NCBI GenBank assembly: GCA_000024525.1
Contig: CP001769.1
Coordinates: forward strand, 620,001-684,000
Reading direction: 5' to 3'
From: Spirosoma linguale DSM 74
GTDB lineage: Bacteria > Bacteroidota > Bacteroidia > Cytophagales > Spirosomataceae
DNA: 64,000 nt
Shown: piece by piece, positions 35,219 through 43,573 of the stretch
How the letters are laid out: each line of letters begins with the position of its first letter
Position numbering within the stretch: position 1 is the first letter of the stretch
The notes under the pieces: model-generated
The model's input: the letters and a program-made list of their open reading frames with translations, nothing else
Databases searched by the model: none
What the model was told of the DNA's origin: nothing
Position numbers and translations under genes: made by a program

Positions 35219-35845
35219 TTAAAAAGGATAAACCAGCTCTTTAACGGCCTGCAAAACACGTTTTTTTACGTCCGGCCATTTGATGGCCGTGTTTAGGGAA
35301 ATTGGATCTGCCTGCGGTTCAGCATCCTCAAAATAAGTAAGTGAACGAACAACATAACCCGGATCGCTATTGGGATATTTCGTTACGAAAAAGTGAAGCA
35401 TATCCGATAGTGAAAAATGGTCGAGTAATTCGGCTATGTCCCAGAAGTCTTTTTTTGCACCTCGTCCACTTATGGCTCCTAACTTCATTGCAATAACATC
35501 TTGTATTGACCAAAACCGGATGCCAAACTCTTCGGTGAAGGGACTAAGCAATGGATAACGATGTGCCAATAAATCTACTTTTACACCTTCAAGAAACAAG
35601 CTCAGTGTATTCCTGGCCTCGTCTATTTTGATTACTGTTGGAAAATTGACCAGCAATTCTTCAAACAAATCTTCTGCTGAGAATGACTGCGTTGTGAATA
35701 AATCAAGGTCTACTGATAGGCGATGCCCGAATTGCAAAGCTAGGTTTGTACCACCTGCAAGAGCAAATGGGGCAAGGAACGGCTGCTGCATAAGCCGTTT
35801 CAATAATTCCAGGGTAGGGGGTTCGACTGTTGCCGGGTATAGCAT
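35219..35845 (-). CDS. AbiEii/AbiGii-like nucleotidyltransferase (toxin family)
   Basis: The 208-residue protein has the DNA polymerase-beta-type nucleotidyltransferase motif LAGGTNLALQFGHRLSVDLDLF at about 29-50, with the Asp pair D46 and D48, and a second motif MKLGAISGRGAKKDFWDIAELL. This pattern is typical of AbiEii, the toxin in type IV AbiE systems, which transfers nucleotides to tRNA in studied cases. It overlaps the upstream partner gene by 46 bases, which strongly suggests translational coupling. Confidence 0.83.
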   Translation of the reverse strand: MLYPATVEPPTLELLKRLMQQPFLAPFALAGGTNLALQFGHRLSVDLDLFTTQSFSAEDLFEELLVNFPTVIKIDEARNTLSLFLEGVKVDLLAHRYPLLSPFTEEFGIRFWSIQDVIAMKLGAISGRGAKKDFWDIAELLDHFSLSDMLHFFVTKYPNSDPGYVVRSLTYFEDAEPQADPISLNTAIKWPDVKKRVLQAVKELVYPF

Positions 35846-36105
35846 CTAAACTGGTTTGGCGTTAAATCAAAAATAGCGCAACAAAACGACAGCGTTTTCT
35901 TTTTTAGATAAGCCGCCTGAACAACTTCAGTTTTAACGCGGTCGTGGCCGTAGTAACGCAGAATTTCAAGTATATCATCCCATAAACCATAATTCATAAC
36001 CTTCTCAATAATGAATCGGGCGTTGGTGTTGTAATCCACCGTTTTCATATCTACATCCCAAAAAGCTGTAGGAGAGAGATTGGGGTGGGGGGCGTCTGGC
36101 TTCAT
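35800..36105 (-). CDS. Small partner protein (DUF6922-like), probable antitoxin role
   Basis: The 101-residue protein contains FWDVDMKTVDYNTNARFIIEKVMNYG...DILEILRYYG, KTLSFCCAIFDLTPNQFRCY, which resembles the DUF6922 family often found next to AbiEii-type nucleotidyltransferases. It is short, acidic to neutral and has no helix-turn-helix that I can see, so it is not the classical AbiEi antitoxin. The start ATG at 36105 may be replaced by the ATG at 36048. The 46-base overlap with the toxin gene suggests co-translation. Its role as antitoxin is inference. Confidence 0.6.
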   Translation of the reverse strand: MKPDAPHPNLSPTAFWDVDMKTVDYNTNARFIIEKVMNYGLWDDILEILRYYGHDRVKTEVVQAAYLKKKTLSFCCAIFDLTPNQFRCYTRQQSNPLPWNY

Positions 36106-36294
36106 ACAAGCCCAAATTACGTAAACTTAACGACTAACCATTATTAACTTAATCGTTTGGGGTATGGCTTAATAACCTTTCACCGCATGTCTTTCCCGTC
36201 AGGCCACTCACTCAACTTTCCCGAATATTCTATAATTCTATAAACCCTATAGTAAAACATATGATTGTAGCTGGGTAACAAACCCAATAATCTC

Positions 36295-36807
36295 ATGCAA
36301 GCTCAACGCACCCTGAATCCAATCGAACTGGATAAACTCAAAGACAAAATCAAAGATATTCGCATTGCCATGCTTACCACCCAGGAGTCGGACGGTGATT
36401 TCCATACCCGCCCCATGGCGATGCATGAGATGGACCCCGACGGCACGATGTGGTTTTTTACCTACGAAAACTCGAATAAGGTTAGCGAAATTCGCCAGAA
36501 TGAGCGGGTTGCGCTGGGCTTTTCGGACCCCGATTCGGAGGTATACGTGTCGACATCCGGCTATGCTGAAGTCGTGAAAGACAAAGCCAAGATCGACCAG
36601 TTATGGAGCGATTTCCTGAAAACATGGTTCCCGAATGGCAAAGACGATCCGGAGGTTACGCTGCTCAAAGTGACAACCCATGCTGGTGAATACTGGGATC
36701 GGCCGGGGGGCAAAATGGTGAAGTTATTCGAAATGGCGAAAGGTGCTATCACGGGCGATACGGATAAAACGGGCCGCAACGAGAAGTTCGGCGATGAGCC
36801 CCAGTAA
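36295..36807 (+). CDS. Pyridoxamine 5'-phosphate oxidase-family (general stress) protein
   Basis: The 170-residue protein has the split-barrel flavin-binding fold: ALLTTQ-like IAMLTTQESDGDFHTRPMAMHE near the N-terminus, then LWFFTYENSNKVSEI and the C-terminal EYWDRPGG. This is the general-stress-protein-26 group, which binds FMN or F420-like cofactors. The activity is not known. A hairpin terminator follows. Confidence 0.85.
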   Translation: MQAQRTLNPIELDKLKDKIKDIRIAMLTTQESDGDFHTRPMAMHEMDPDGTMWFFTYENSNKVSEIRQNERVALGFSDPDSEVYVSTSGYAEVVKDKAKIDQLWSDFLKTWFPNGKDDPEVTLLKVTTHAGEYWDRPGGKMVKLFEMAKGAITGDTDKTGRNEKFGDEPQ

Positions 36808-36828
36808 AGCGTAAACATAAAAGAATAC

Positions 36829-36882
36829 AAAAGCCGTGCTGGTGGAATGACCCAAAGTCGTACCTGTCAGCACGGCTTTTTG
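36829..36882 (+). terminator. Terminator of the PPOX-family gene
   Basis: AAAAGCCGTGCTG (36829-36841) pairs with its complement at 36868-36880, with a 26-base loop and T-rich tail. Confidence 0.75.
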
Positions 36883-37008
36883 TGCACTAAAGTTAATCGC
36901 TTGGTGCAATGTTGTTGGCTGCGCTATGGTAGAACAAACGGTCAGTGTACTTTGACAAATGACTAAAAGTTAATCTCTACCGGATACATACCGAAAAAAG
37001 CATTGTTT

Positions 37009-37812
37009 ATGAAAAGACGTCAGTTTGTGAAAGCCTCTCTTCTTACTACTTCAGCCGCGAGTGTTCTAGCGCCAATCGGTCAGGCGACAGCCGCTGCGGA
37101 TACCCAGCAGAACGCTGCCCCGGAGTTTTATGAGCTGAGGATGTACACGTTAAAAAACGGTCGACAACTCAAAATAGTCCAGAATTATTTTCAACAGGCT
37201 GCTATTCCGGCTTATAATCGGCTGGGTAGCAAGAACGTGGGCGTTTTCACTGAGTACCTTGCTCAGGGGTTTACTAAACTGGTGGTGCTGATACCCTTTA
37301 CTTCATTAGAGGCATACCTGAAAATTTCTGATCAGTTAGCCAACGATAGCACTTACCAGCAAGCCGGGGCCGAGTACCTGAACGCCGAGGCTACGGCACC
37401 CGCCTACGAACGTATTGAAAGCTCGTTGCTGAAAGCGTTCTCGAACATGCCCCGGTTGGAAATACCCGAAAAGAAAGCGCGTATTTTTGAGTTACGTCGG
37501 TATGAAAGTCCAAACGAAACCGCCGGTAAAAAGAAAATAGAAATGTTCAACCAGGCCGGTGAGATTGCCATTTTCAAGCGGGTAGGACTTACTCCGGTAT
37601 TCTTCGGAGAAACGCTGATCGGTCCGATGCGCCCCAATCTGACCTACATGCTGACGTTCGATGACATGAATGAGCATGACCAGAACTGGAAGACCTTCGG
37701 CGGTGATACCGAATGGAAAAAGATAAGCTCCATGCCCGAGTATGCGGATGCCAAAATTATATCGAACATCCACCGCACATTTCTGATTCCGACTGCTTTC
37801 TCGCAGATTTAA
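37009..37812 (+). CDS. NIPSNAP-family protein with twin-arginine-type signal
   Basis: The 267-residue protein begins MKRRQFVKASLLTTSAA, a Tat-like signal, and carries two NIPSNAP segments: EFYELRMYTLKNGRQ near residue 38 and IFELRRYESPNET near residue 158. The fold is a dimeric ferredoxin-like barrel. I used the ATG at 37009 rather than the TTG at 37003. It is probably exported folded. The function of the bacterial members is not established. Confidence 0.82.
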   Translation: MKRRQFVKASLLTTSAASVLAPIGQATAAADTQQNAAPEFYELRMYTLKNGRQLKIVQNYFQQAAIPAYNRLGSKNVGVFTEYLAQGFTKLVVLIPFTSLEAYLKISDQLANDSTYQQAGAEYLNAEATAPAYERIESSLLKAFSNMPRLEIPEKKARIFELRRYESPNETAGKKKIEMFNQAGEIAIFKRVGLTPVFFGETLIGPMRPNLTYMLTFDDMNEHDQNWKTFGGDTEWKKISSMPEYADAKIISNIHRTFLIPTAFSQI

Positions 37813-37825
37813 CAAGGTCTGATTT

Positions 37826-37896
37826 GTAAAACCAGCAAGGGTTTTTAAACGCCATATCTTCAAGATATGGCGTTTAAAAACCCTTGCTGGTTTTAC
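37826..37896. terminator. Perfect 35-bp palindrome between NIPSNAP and GH43 genes
   Basis: Arms 37826-37860 and 37862-37896 are perfectly complementary around a single central C. The hairpin begins 13 bases after one stop and ends nine bases before the other. It is too long for an ordinary terminator and is likely also extruded or folded in RNA. Confidence 0.82.
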
Positions 37897-37905
37897 GAGA
37901 ATGTA

Positions 37906-39087
37906 TTACTCACCTTTGGATTGGCTGCCCGCCGTTGCCGTTGGTGTGCCTGAAGGAAGTTTCTGGGGTGTGGTGGTAGGGCCAGAGATCGTTATGATTC
38001 CGTTTTTAACCTGCATGCGGTCAATGCAAACCACTCGTTCGTCGCCGGTTTTGGCCGTTCTGGCGTGGTAGACACAGAACATTTCTTTTCCATCCGGCGA
38101 GTACGTTACGCTGTTGTGCCCCGTACCCGTCACTGAGCCGCCCTTGTCGGTGTTTTTCTGCAAAACCGGGTTGTTAGCTGCTTTCCTGAACGGACCCAAA
38201 GGCGAGGTTGCTGTGGCGTAGCCGATGGCATAGTTCTGTCCGCCGAAATGGTTAGCCGAATACATAATGTAGTACAGGTTGTCTTTTTTGAACGTAACCG
38301 AGCCTTCGGTCCAACGGCGGTTTACTTCACGGGCCGTTACGGAGCGGCTTTCCCATTCGGCCTGCTTATCGCTCAGGCGAACCGGGGGGCGCAGTACAAG
38401 AACCGGTTGGCCAATGACGCCGGAAAAGTCGGGTTTGAGTTCAACCCCGTATACCCAGCTTTCCTCGATCTCGTTGAACCAGCCGTTCTTTTTAGCCAGA
38501 TCAGCTATTTCACTTTTGACCGGGTGTTTGTAGCAGCAACGCGAAAAGTATAAATAGGCTTTTCCGTTAGTATCGAAGAACACGTTGGCATCGATAACCG
38601 GATAACCGGGGTCGAAAACGGGTTTGCTGGACAGGTCAACGAAAGGACCGGTAGGTTTGTCGGATACGGCTACCCCAATCCGGAAGTTTTCCAGCTCTTT
38701 GGTTGGGTTCACTTTCCACTGGGCGCTGTAGAACAGGTAAAATTTACCCTTTACTTCATATACTTCCGGTGCCCAGTAAGCACCGCCCCAGCTTGCTTTG
38801 GGGTCGCTCCAGCCGTTTTTGTTATTGTGATAATAAACCTGTCCTTCCGGTTTCCAGTTCACCATATCTTTTGAGGAATAAGCTGAAAACCCCTTATCTG
38901 CTCCTCCGCCGGTGCCATACATATAGTACATATCCTTCGTATGTAAAATATAAGGGTCGCCGAACTGGATGGGCAGGGGGTTAGAAAAAGAGGCTTTGGC
39001 TTTACCCTCGCTTTGTGTGGTTTGCGCCGAAGTGTGGCGCAAAAGCAGGGTAGTCAATACGAAAAACAGGAGCAGTGATTTTTTCAT
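37906..39087 (-). CDS. Glycoside hydrolase family 43 protein
   Basis: The 393-residue protein has a signal peptide, then a five-bladed propeller with the family's catalytic residues: Asp in FGDPYILHTKDMYYMYGTG, Asp in PVIDANVFFD and Glu in TEGSVTFKKD. These are alpha-L-arabinofuranosidases or beta-xylosidases acting on plant polysaccharides. The C-terminal tail is Thr/Ser/Ala-rich. It is not linked to a SusC pair here, but may act on arabinoxylan or pectin together with the GH88 of the same region. Confidence 0.87.
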   Translation of the reverse strand: MKKSLLLFFVLTTLLLRHTSAQTTQSEGKAKASFSNPLPIQFGDPYILHTKDMYYMYGTGGGADKGFSAYSSKDMVNWKPEGQVYYHNNKNGWSDPKASWGGAYWAPEVYEVKGKFYLFYSAQWKVNPTKELENFRIGVAVSDKPTGPFVDLSSKPVFDPGYPVIDANVFFDTNGKAYLYFSRCCYKHPVKSEIADLAKKNGWFNEIEESWVYGVELKPDFSGVIGQPVLVLRPPVRLSDKQAEWESRSVTAREVNRRWTEGSVTFKKDNLYYIMYSANHFGGQNYAIGYATATSPLGPFRKAANNPVLQKNTDKGGSVTGTGHNSVTYSPDGKEMFCVYHARTAKTGDERVVCIDRMQVKNGIITISGPTTTPQKLPSGTPTATAGSQSKGE

Positions 39088-39320
39088 AATAATAATTGAT
39101 CGCCTATATCATAGGCATCCGGCAAGCAGCTTCTATCAAAAAGCAAACTTATATATATTTATTTTCATACACGCTGTCCATATATGCTTCTGACAGAAAC
39201 TCTATTCCCTCTGTGAGTTGCGAGGGTGCCGGTGAAATAAAAGTGGAAAATAAATTACAATCTGTTTCAGAGCACACAATAAATACGTCAGGGTGGCGTT
39301 TTAAGTCTGTTGTATTTCAT
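39088..39320. other. Intergenic region without a supported gene
   Basis: The 233 bases between the GH43 start and an orphan terminator are A/T-rich. I found no protein with a family match and no clear promoter match. The divergent promoters of GH43 and of the lipoprotein at 39510 should lie here. Confidence 0.5.
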
Positions 39321-39354
39321 AAAAGCCCCGGTAAGCCAACTGCCGGGGCTTTTT
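39321..39354 (+). terminator. Orphan intrinsic terminator
   Basis: AAAAGCCCCGG (39321-39331) pairs with CCGGGGCTTTT (39343-39353), giving an 11-bp stem followed by T. No gene ends just upstream on the plus strand; it may end an unannotated small RNA. Confidence 0.7.
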
Positions 39355-39509
39355 GTATGGATGGCGGTCTCTCTAAAGCTCCCGGTTGACTGGTGTAGAC
39401 CAAACCTGTTAAATTTGGCCTTCCAGAATCAATCTATACTGACGGCCTACGGCATGGCGTTTGATAGATAGCACCTGGATATAACCCATAAAACAACCTA
39501 TTCAAACTC

Positions 39510-39992
39510 ATGGCTACTTCTTATGCCGTTCGATTTTTTCGGAATACCATTCTTTCTTTAGTTGTTATTGGCACGCTTACCACAGCCTGTAAAAAATCGG
39601 GAGGGGCCGATGAGGTTGACCCGCGCGATCAATATGTTGGCGCGTACGAGGGAGGGTATCAAAGTGTGATTCGCTTTGGTGGAGCCGAGTTGAAGCCTGA
39701 AACAGGTACAACGACCGTAACCGTTACCAAGAGTTCAAACAGTAAAGAAATTTACATTGATATAAAAGGGAATCGACCCTATCAGGTAACCGCTGAGTTA
39801 ACCGGAACCAGCTTTAAAGTAATCGACCGAACCCAGGATCAAATATACGTTCAAGGCACAACCTTCACGGGGCAGTACAGCGCTACGGGGGTATTTGATA
39901 AAAATCAGTTTGCCATGTCTACCACGACGGAAACGCTTCAGGGGGGTACCGTAATTAGCCGGGCTGAATCAATAATGGGCGTAAAAAAATAA
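39510..39992 (+). CDS. Small lipoprotein, function unknown
   Basis: The 160-residue protein has a lipoprotein signal with Cys after TLTTA (about residue 27), followed by charged residues and a beta-rich C-terminal region (GAYEGGYQSVIRFGGAEL, ISRAESIMGVK). I recognise no family. It is 37 bases before a serine hydrolase gene on the same strand and may be co-transcribed. Confidence 0.6.
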   Translation: MATSYAVRFFRNTILSLVVIGTLTTACKKSGGADEVDPRDQYVGAYEGGYQSVIRFGGAELKPETGTTTVTVTKSSNSKEIYIDIKGNRPYQVTAELTGTSFKVIDRTQDQIYVQGTTFTGQYSATGVFDKNQFAMSTTTETLQGGTVISRAESIMGVKK

Positions 39993-40029
39993 GTACATTC
40001 GCCCTGATTCCTAACAATTTCCGGTTTGT

Positions 40030-41331
40030 ATGAAACTAGTTAATATAACCGGCCTGATGGCCGGTTTTTTTATGGCTGCCACTGTGCAGACCACGGTTGC
40101 CCAAATAGCTCCCCCAGGACCTGTTCTGAAAGAAGCCGCAGCAGAAACGGTTGGTATGAGTACCACCCGGCTTCAGCGCATGGACGCGGTGATCAACGAC
40201 TATATTGCCAAAGGCCGACAGGCGGGTGTCGGGGTGATGGTTTCCCGAAACGGCCGAATCGTTTACCACAAAGCTTATGGTCTCGACAACATTCAGACAA
40301 AAGCGCCACTGAAACGGGATGCCATTTTTCGGATTGCCTCACAAACGAAAGCCATTACCAGTATTGGGCTGATGATGCTGTTTGAAGAAGGAAAGTTTCT
40401 GCTTGATGACCCCATCTCGAAGTACATTCCGGCCTTCAAAAATCCGAAGGTGCTGGATAAGTTCAACGAGAAAGATTCGTCGTTCACCACCGTTCCAGCA
40501 AAGCGTGAAATCACGATCCGGCAGTTGTTGACCCATACGTCGGGCATTAGCTACCCCGGTATTGGCTCGAAAGAAGCCGTTGCCATGTACGCTAAGAACA
40601 AAATACCCAGTGGCATCGGTACGCCTACCGGCACACTGGCGGATGCCATGACCCGGCTGGGAGCTTTGCCGCTGCTGCATCAGCCCGGCGAAAAATGGAC
40701 GTATGGCCTTAGTGTCGATGTTGTTGGTTACCTGATCGAAGTGCTGTCGGGTCAATCGCTCGACCAGTTTCTGCGCAGCCGCTTGTTTGACCCGCTTGGC
40801 ATGAACGACACATTCTTTTATTTGCCAGCGGCTAAGCAAAACCGCCTGACGATGGTCTTTACCGAGGATTCGGTAAAATCTGTGAAGCCGTTGCCGTCTC
40901 TGTTCGGGCTATCGGGCGATTACCCAAAACAGCCGGGAACGTACTATTCGGGGGGAGCCGGGTTATCGTCAACCATGTATGATTACGCTATTTTCCTGCA
41001 AATGATGCTCAATGGCGGTGAGTATGGCGGTAAGCGTTTCCTAAGCCCAACCACCGTTCGGCTCATTACGACCAATCAGATTGGCGATCTCAATCAGGGA
41101 ATCAACAAATTTGGCTTAGGTTTCTCTATAACCTCGGAGAAAAGTGCGGCACGGCTACCTGTTTCCGAAGGGACTTACGACTGGGGTGGTTTCTTCGGAA
41201 CAACCTATTGGGTCGATCCCAAAGAGGGCATCATTGCGCAAATCTATACCCAGAAAGTGCCGAACAGCTATGGTGATCTGACAGATAAGTTTAAGGTGCT
41301 GGTGTATCAGGCTATAACGCAGATGAAGTAA
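40030..41331 (+). CDS. Serine hydrolase (class C beta-lactamase fold)
   Basis: The 433-residue protein has a signal peptide and the beta-lactamase/esterase motifs: S104-Q-T-K107 (SxxK), the YGLS segment as the YxN-type motif, and WGGFFGT near the C-terminus in place of KTG. The N-terminal region 40-420 covers the family. These proteins act as esterases or peptidases in the periplasm; a true beta-lactamase is unlikely to be decided from sequence. It follows the small lipoprotein by 37 bases and is convergent to a thioesterase with a GC-rich hairpin. Confidence 0.85.
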   Translation: MKLVNITGLMAGFFMAATVQTTVAQIAPPGPVLKEAAAETVGMSTTRLQRMDAVINDYIAKGRQAGVGVMVSRNGRIVYHKAYGLDNIQTKAPLKRDAIFRIASQTKAITSIGLMMLFEEGKFLLDDPISKYIPAFKNPKVLDKFNEKDSSFTTVPAKREITIRQLLTHTSGISYPGIGSKEAVAMYAKNKIPSGIGTPTGTLADAMTRLGALPLLHQPGEKWTYGLSVDVVGYLIEVLSGQSLDQFLRSRLFDPLGMNDTFFYLPAAKQNRLTMVFTEDSVKSVKPLPSLFGLSGDYPKQPGTYYSGGAGLSSTMYDYAIFLQMMLNGGEYGGKRFLSPTTVRLITTNQIGDLNQGINKFGLGFSITSEKSAARLPVSEGTYDWGGFFGTTYWVDPKEGIIAQIYTQKVPNSYGDLTDKFKVLVYQAITQMK

Positions 41332-41336
41332 TCCGA

Positions 41337-41357
41337 ACCGCCGGGCGGCCCGGCGGT
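41337..41357. terminator. GC-only hairpin in a 25-base convergent gap
   Basis: ACCGCCGGG and CCCGGCGGT (41337-41345 and 41349-41357) pair perfectly around CGG. It fills almost the whole gap between two stop codons. Confidence 0.7.
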
Positions 41358-41872
41358 CAGACTTGCAAAAACTCCCTCAGTTCCGTAGCATCCTGAGGGT
41401 TCATGCGGCCTGCTAAGACAAGGCGCAGTTGCCGTCGGCGGAGGGCACTGGCGTAGCGATCTTTTTCGTCGTCGGTTTCGGGGATAACGGCGGGCACTTC
41501 AATGGGCCTGCCGCTTTGATCAACCGCAACGAACGTATAATAAGCACTGTTCGTGCTGACCCGGATACCGGCTGGAATATCTTCTGCCCACACCTCAATA
41601 AACACTTCCATAGAGGAGCTAAACGCTCGTGTTACCTGAGCTTTCATGGTAACAATGTTGCCTAGTCGGATAGGCTCCGAAAAAGAGACATTATCGACCG
41701 ATGCTGTAACAACGATGCGGTTTGAGTGCTTTTGAGCAGCAATGGCCGCAGCAATGTCCATGAAGTGAAGCAGTCGCCCACCCATCAGGTTATTGAGGGT
41801 ATTGGTATCGTTGGGAAGCACCATTTCGGTCATCACCGTTATGGAGTCGCGGGCGTGTTTGGGTTGGGGCAT
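41357..41872 (-). CDS. Acyl-CoA thioesterase (hotdog fold)
   Basis: The 171-residue protein has the hotdog-fold pattern of the YciA/ACOT group: LNNLMGGRLLHFMDIAAAIAAQ with conserved Asp near residue 39, then TASVDNVSF and GNIVTMKAQVTRAFSSSMEVFIEVWAE. It hydrolyses acyl-CoA thioesters. The ATG at 41872 was chosen; the longer frame begins with TTG. The C-terminal 40 residues are charged. No export signal. Confidence 0.88.
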   Translation of the reverse strand: MPQPKHARDSITVMTEMVLPNDTNTLNNLMGGRLLHFMDIAAAIAAQKHSNRIVVTASVDNVSFSEPIRLGNIVTMKAQVTRAFSSSMEVFIEVWAEDIPAGIRVSTNSAYYTFVAVDQSGRPIEVPAVIPETDDEKDRYASALRRRQLRLVLAGRMNPQDATELREFLQV

Positions 41873-42041
41873 TAGTTGGCTAAAAATTGTCAATGAGTGA
41901 TTATCCGATGAATTGTAATCCTATACAAATGGATAATTCCGGTTCACAAACCAACGACCGAAAAGGCAGACTGACAAACAAAGCGATAAGTTTGGTAATT
42001 TTTGACGGATGAGGCAACTGTTAAGTCGCGTTATTTCGTTG

Positions 42042-42049
42042 TAGATTTG
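42042..42049 (+). promoter_or_regulatory. -7 promoter element of the fatty-acid hydroxylase gene
   Basis: TAGATTTG matches TAnnTTTG and lies 26 bases before the ATG at 42075. Confidence 0.4.
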
Positions 42050-42074
42050 TATAATAGCAGCAAAAAATTAGACA

Positions 42075-42941
42075 ATGTCTATGGAGCGGTTAGTTGATTA
42101 TTTCGAACACATACCATCGTCACACCGGGCGTTGATTTTGGTTGGGGGAATTGCCCTGTTCTGGCTTATCGAAAATGCGTTGCCTCTGTTTTCGTTTCCT
42201 TACCGAAAAGTGCAACACGCAGGCATCAACCTATTCTTTACGCTAACCACTATTATTGTCAATTTTGCGCTGGCTTTTATTCTGCTTAAAAGCAGTGATT
42301 GGGCGGTCAGCCATCACATTGGTCTTTTACAATGGGTTCAATTGCCGCTTTGGGCCGAAGCTATCGTTGGGTTGCTGGTTCTTGATCTGGTAGGGGCCTG
42401 GCTGGCTCACTGGACCGAACATAAAGTCACTTTCCTGTGGCGCTTTCACCTCATTCATCACACAGATACCTACGTCGATACAACCACCGCCAACCGGCAC
42501 CACCCCGGCGAAAGTGTTATTCGCTTTGCCTTCACAACGCTGGCGGTGTTGATTACAGGAGCACCTATGTGGTTGGTTTTCCTGTACCAGGCGTTGTCGG
42601 TCGTGCTTTCGCAGTTCAATCACGCCAACATCGAACTTCCCCGCTGGGCCGACCGAATTTTGGGTCTGCTTATTGTAACGCCTAATATGCACCACGTACA
42701 CCATCATTATGTGTTGCCGGTGACCAATACGAATTATGGTAATATCTTCCCATACTGGGACCGGATCTTCGGTACTTATCATGAAATGCCGGGCAAAGCC
42801 ATTCACTACGGCATTGATACGCATACCGAAACGCACGAACACACGCATATTGGCAATCTGCTTAAAATACCGTTCCAGAAGTACCGTCCGCCAGTGGGTG
42901 AAAAGGTAGATGTGTCCGAAAAAACGCTCCTGAATAGCTAA
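42075..42941 (+). CDS. Sterol desaturase/fatty acid hydroxylase-family membrane protein
   Basis: The 288-residue protein has several transmembrane segments and the histidine boxes of the family: HWTEHK near 115, FHLIHHTD near 127, then a third cluster HHVHHHYVLPVTNTNYGN. These bind a di-iron centre and use oxygen to hydroxylate or desaturate lipids. The exact lipid is unknown. It is convergent to a lipoprotein gene with only six bases between stops. Confidence 0.9.
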   Translation: MSMERLVDYFEHIPSSHRALILVGGIALFWLIENALPLFSFPYRKVQHAGINLFFTLTTIIVNFALAFILLKSSDWAVSHHIGLLQWVQLPLWAEAIVGLLVLDLVGAWLAHWTEHKVTFLWRFHLIHHTDTYVDTTTANRHHPGESVIRFAFTTLAVLITGAPMWLVFLYQALSVVLSQFNHANIELPRWADRILGLLIVTPNMHHVHHHYVLPVTNTNYGNIFPYWDRIFGTYHEMPGKAIHYGIDTHTETHEHTHIGNLLKIPFQKYRPPVGEKVDVSEKTLLNS

Positions 42942-42947
42942 GCTGGA

Positions 42948-43406
42948 TTAGGGGCAAGTGGTTTTTAGCAGAACATATCTGTAGCCGCTTTTAGGCTCTT
43001 TCAACACCCATTTTCCCATTTTCTCCACTCGCTCCCCCTCGTACCAGGAAATGGTATCGCCGTTCATAGTTAAGTCGAGCGAGTAGGTCTGTGCAGTGCC
43101 TTCGCCCGAACGCTGCCAATCGGCCTGTATGGTGCTACCGCTGACCGATCCCTGAAAACTACCCCGCGCCCGGTCTTTTTCAAACGGTTTGTTATCAAGG
43201 TAGCCTGTTGCCAGCTTACCATTAATGACCAACGTCAAACTGGTCGTATCGCGGGTTATAACCTGTTGGAAACAAAGCGTATCGGGGGCTGTAGCTGGCT
43301 GCTCTTTAGGCCGGGTTTGAGCTGATTCGTTGGCCGATTGTTCCGAAGGGCGGCTTTGGCAACTTGCCAGCACAAGTAGTGTAGCGAGAATCTGATATGA
43401 AGACAT
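42948..43406 (-). CDS. Small lipoprotein, function unknown
   Basis: The protein from the ATG at 43406 has 152 residues with a lipoprotein signal ending LVLASC. Downstream is beta-rich with TCPWRYVLLK-like end after GYRYVLLKTTCP; no family is recognised. A start at 43571 would place a non-signal stretch before the signal, so I reject it. It is divergent from the fasciclin gene by 167 bases. Confidence 0.6.
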   Translation of the reverse strand: MSSYQILATLLVLASCQSRPSEQSANESAQTRPKEQPATAPDTLCFQQVITRDTTSLTLVINGKLATGYLDNKPFEKDRARGSFQGSVSGSTIQADWQRSGEGTAQTYSLDLTMNGDTISWYEGERVEKMGKWVLKEPKSGYRYVLLKTTCP

Positions 43407-43573
43407 GGGAAAGATGGGGATTTTTAAATTAACCCATCGGCTATGCAATAGTTCGGCGGTAACCTTTTGAGCGAAAGGAACGGTCAATAAATATTGATGA
43501 ACATTAGCGTTAGATTGTTGTTGTTTGCACAGCGGACAATCCGTTCCACTCAAATCCCCATCTCTAATCACTC

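Noticed and set aside
36724..36909. 61-codon frame on the minus strand near the PPOX gene
   Set aside because: It runs through the terminator hairpin and the end of a real gene.
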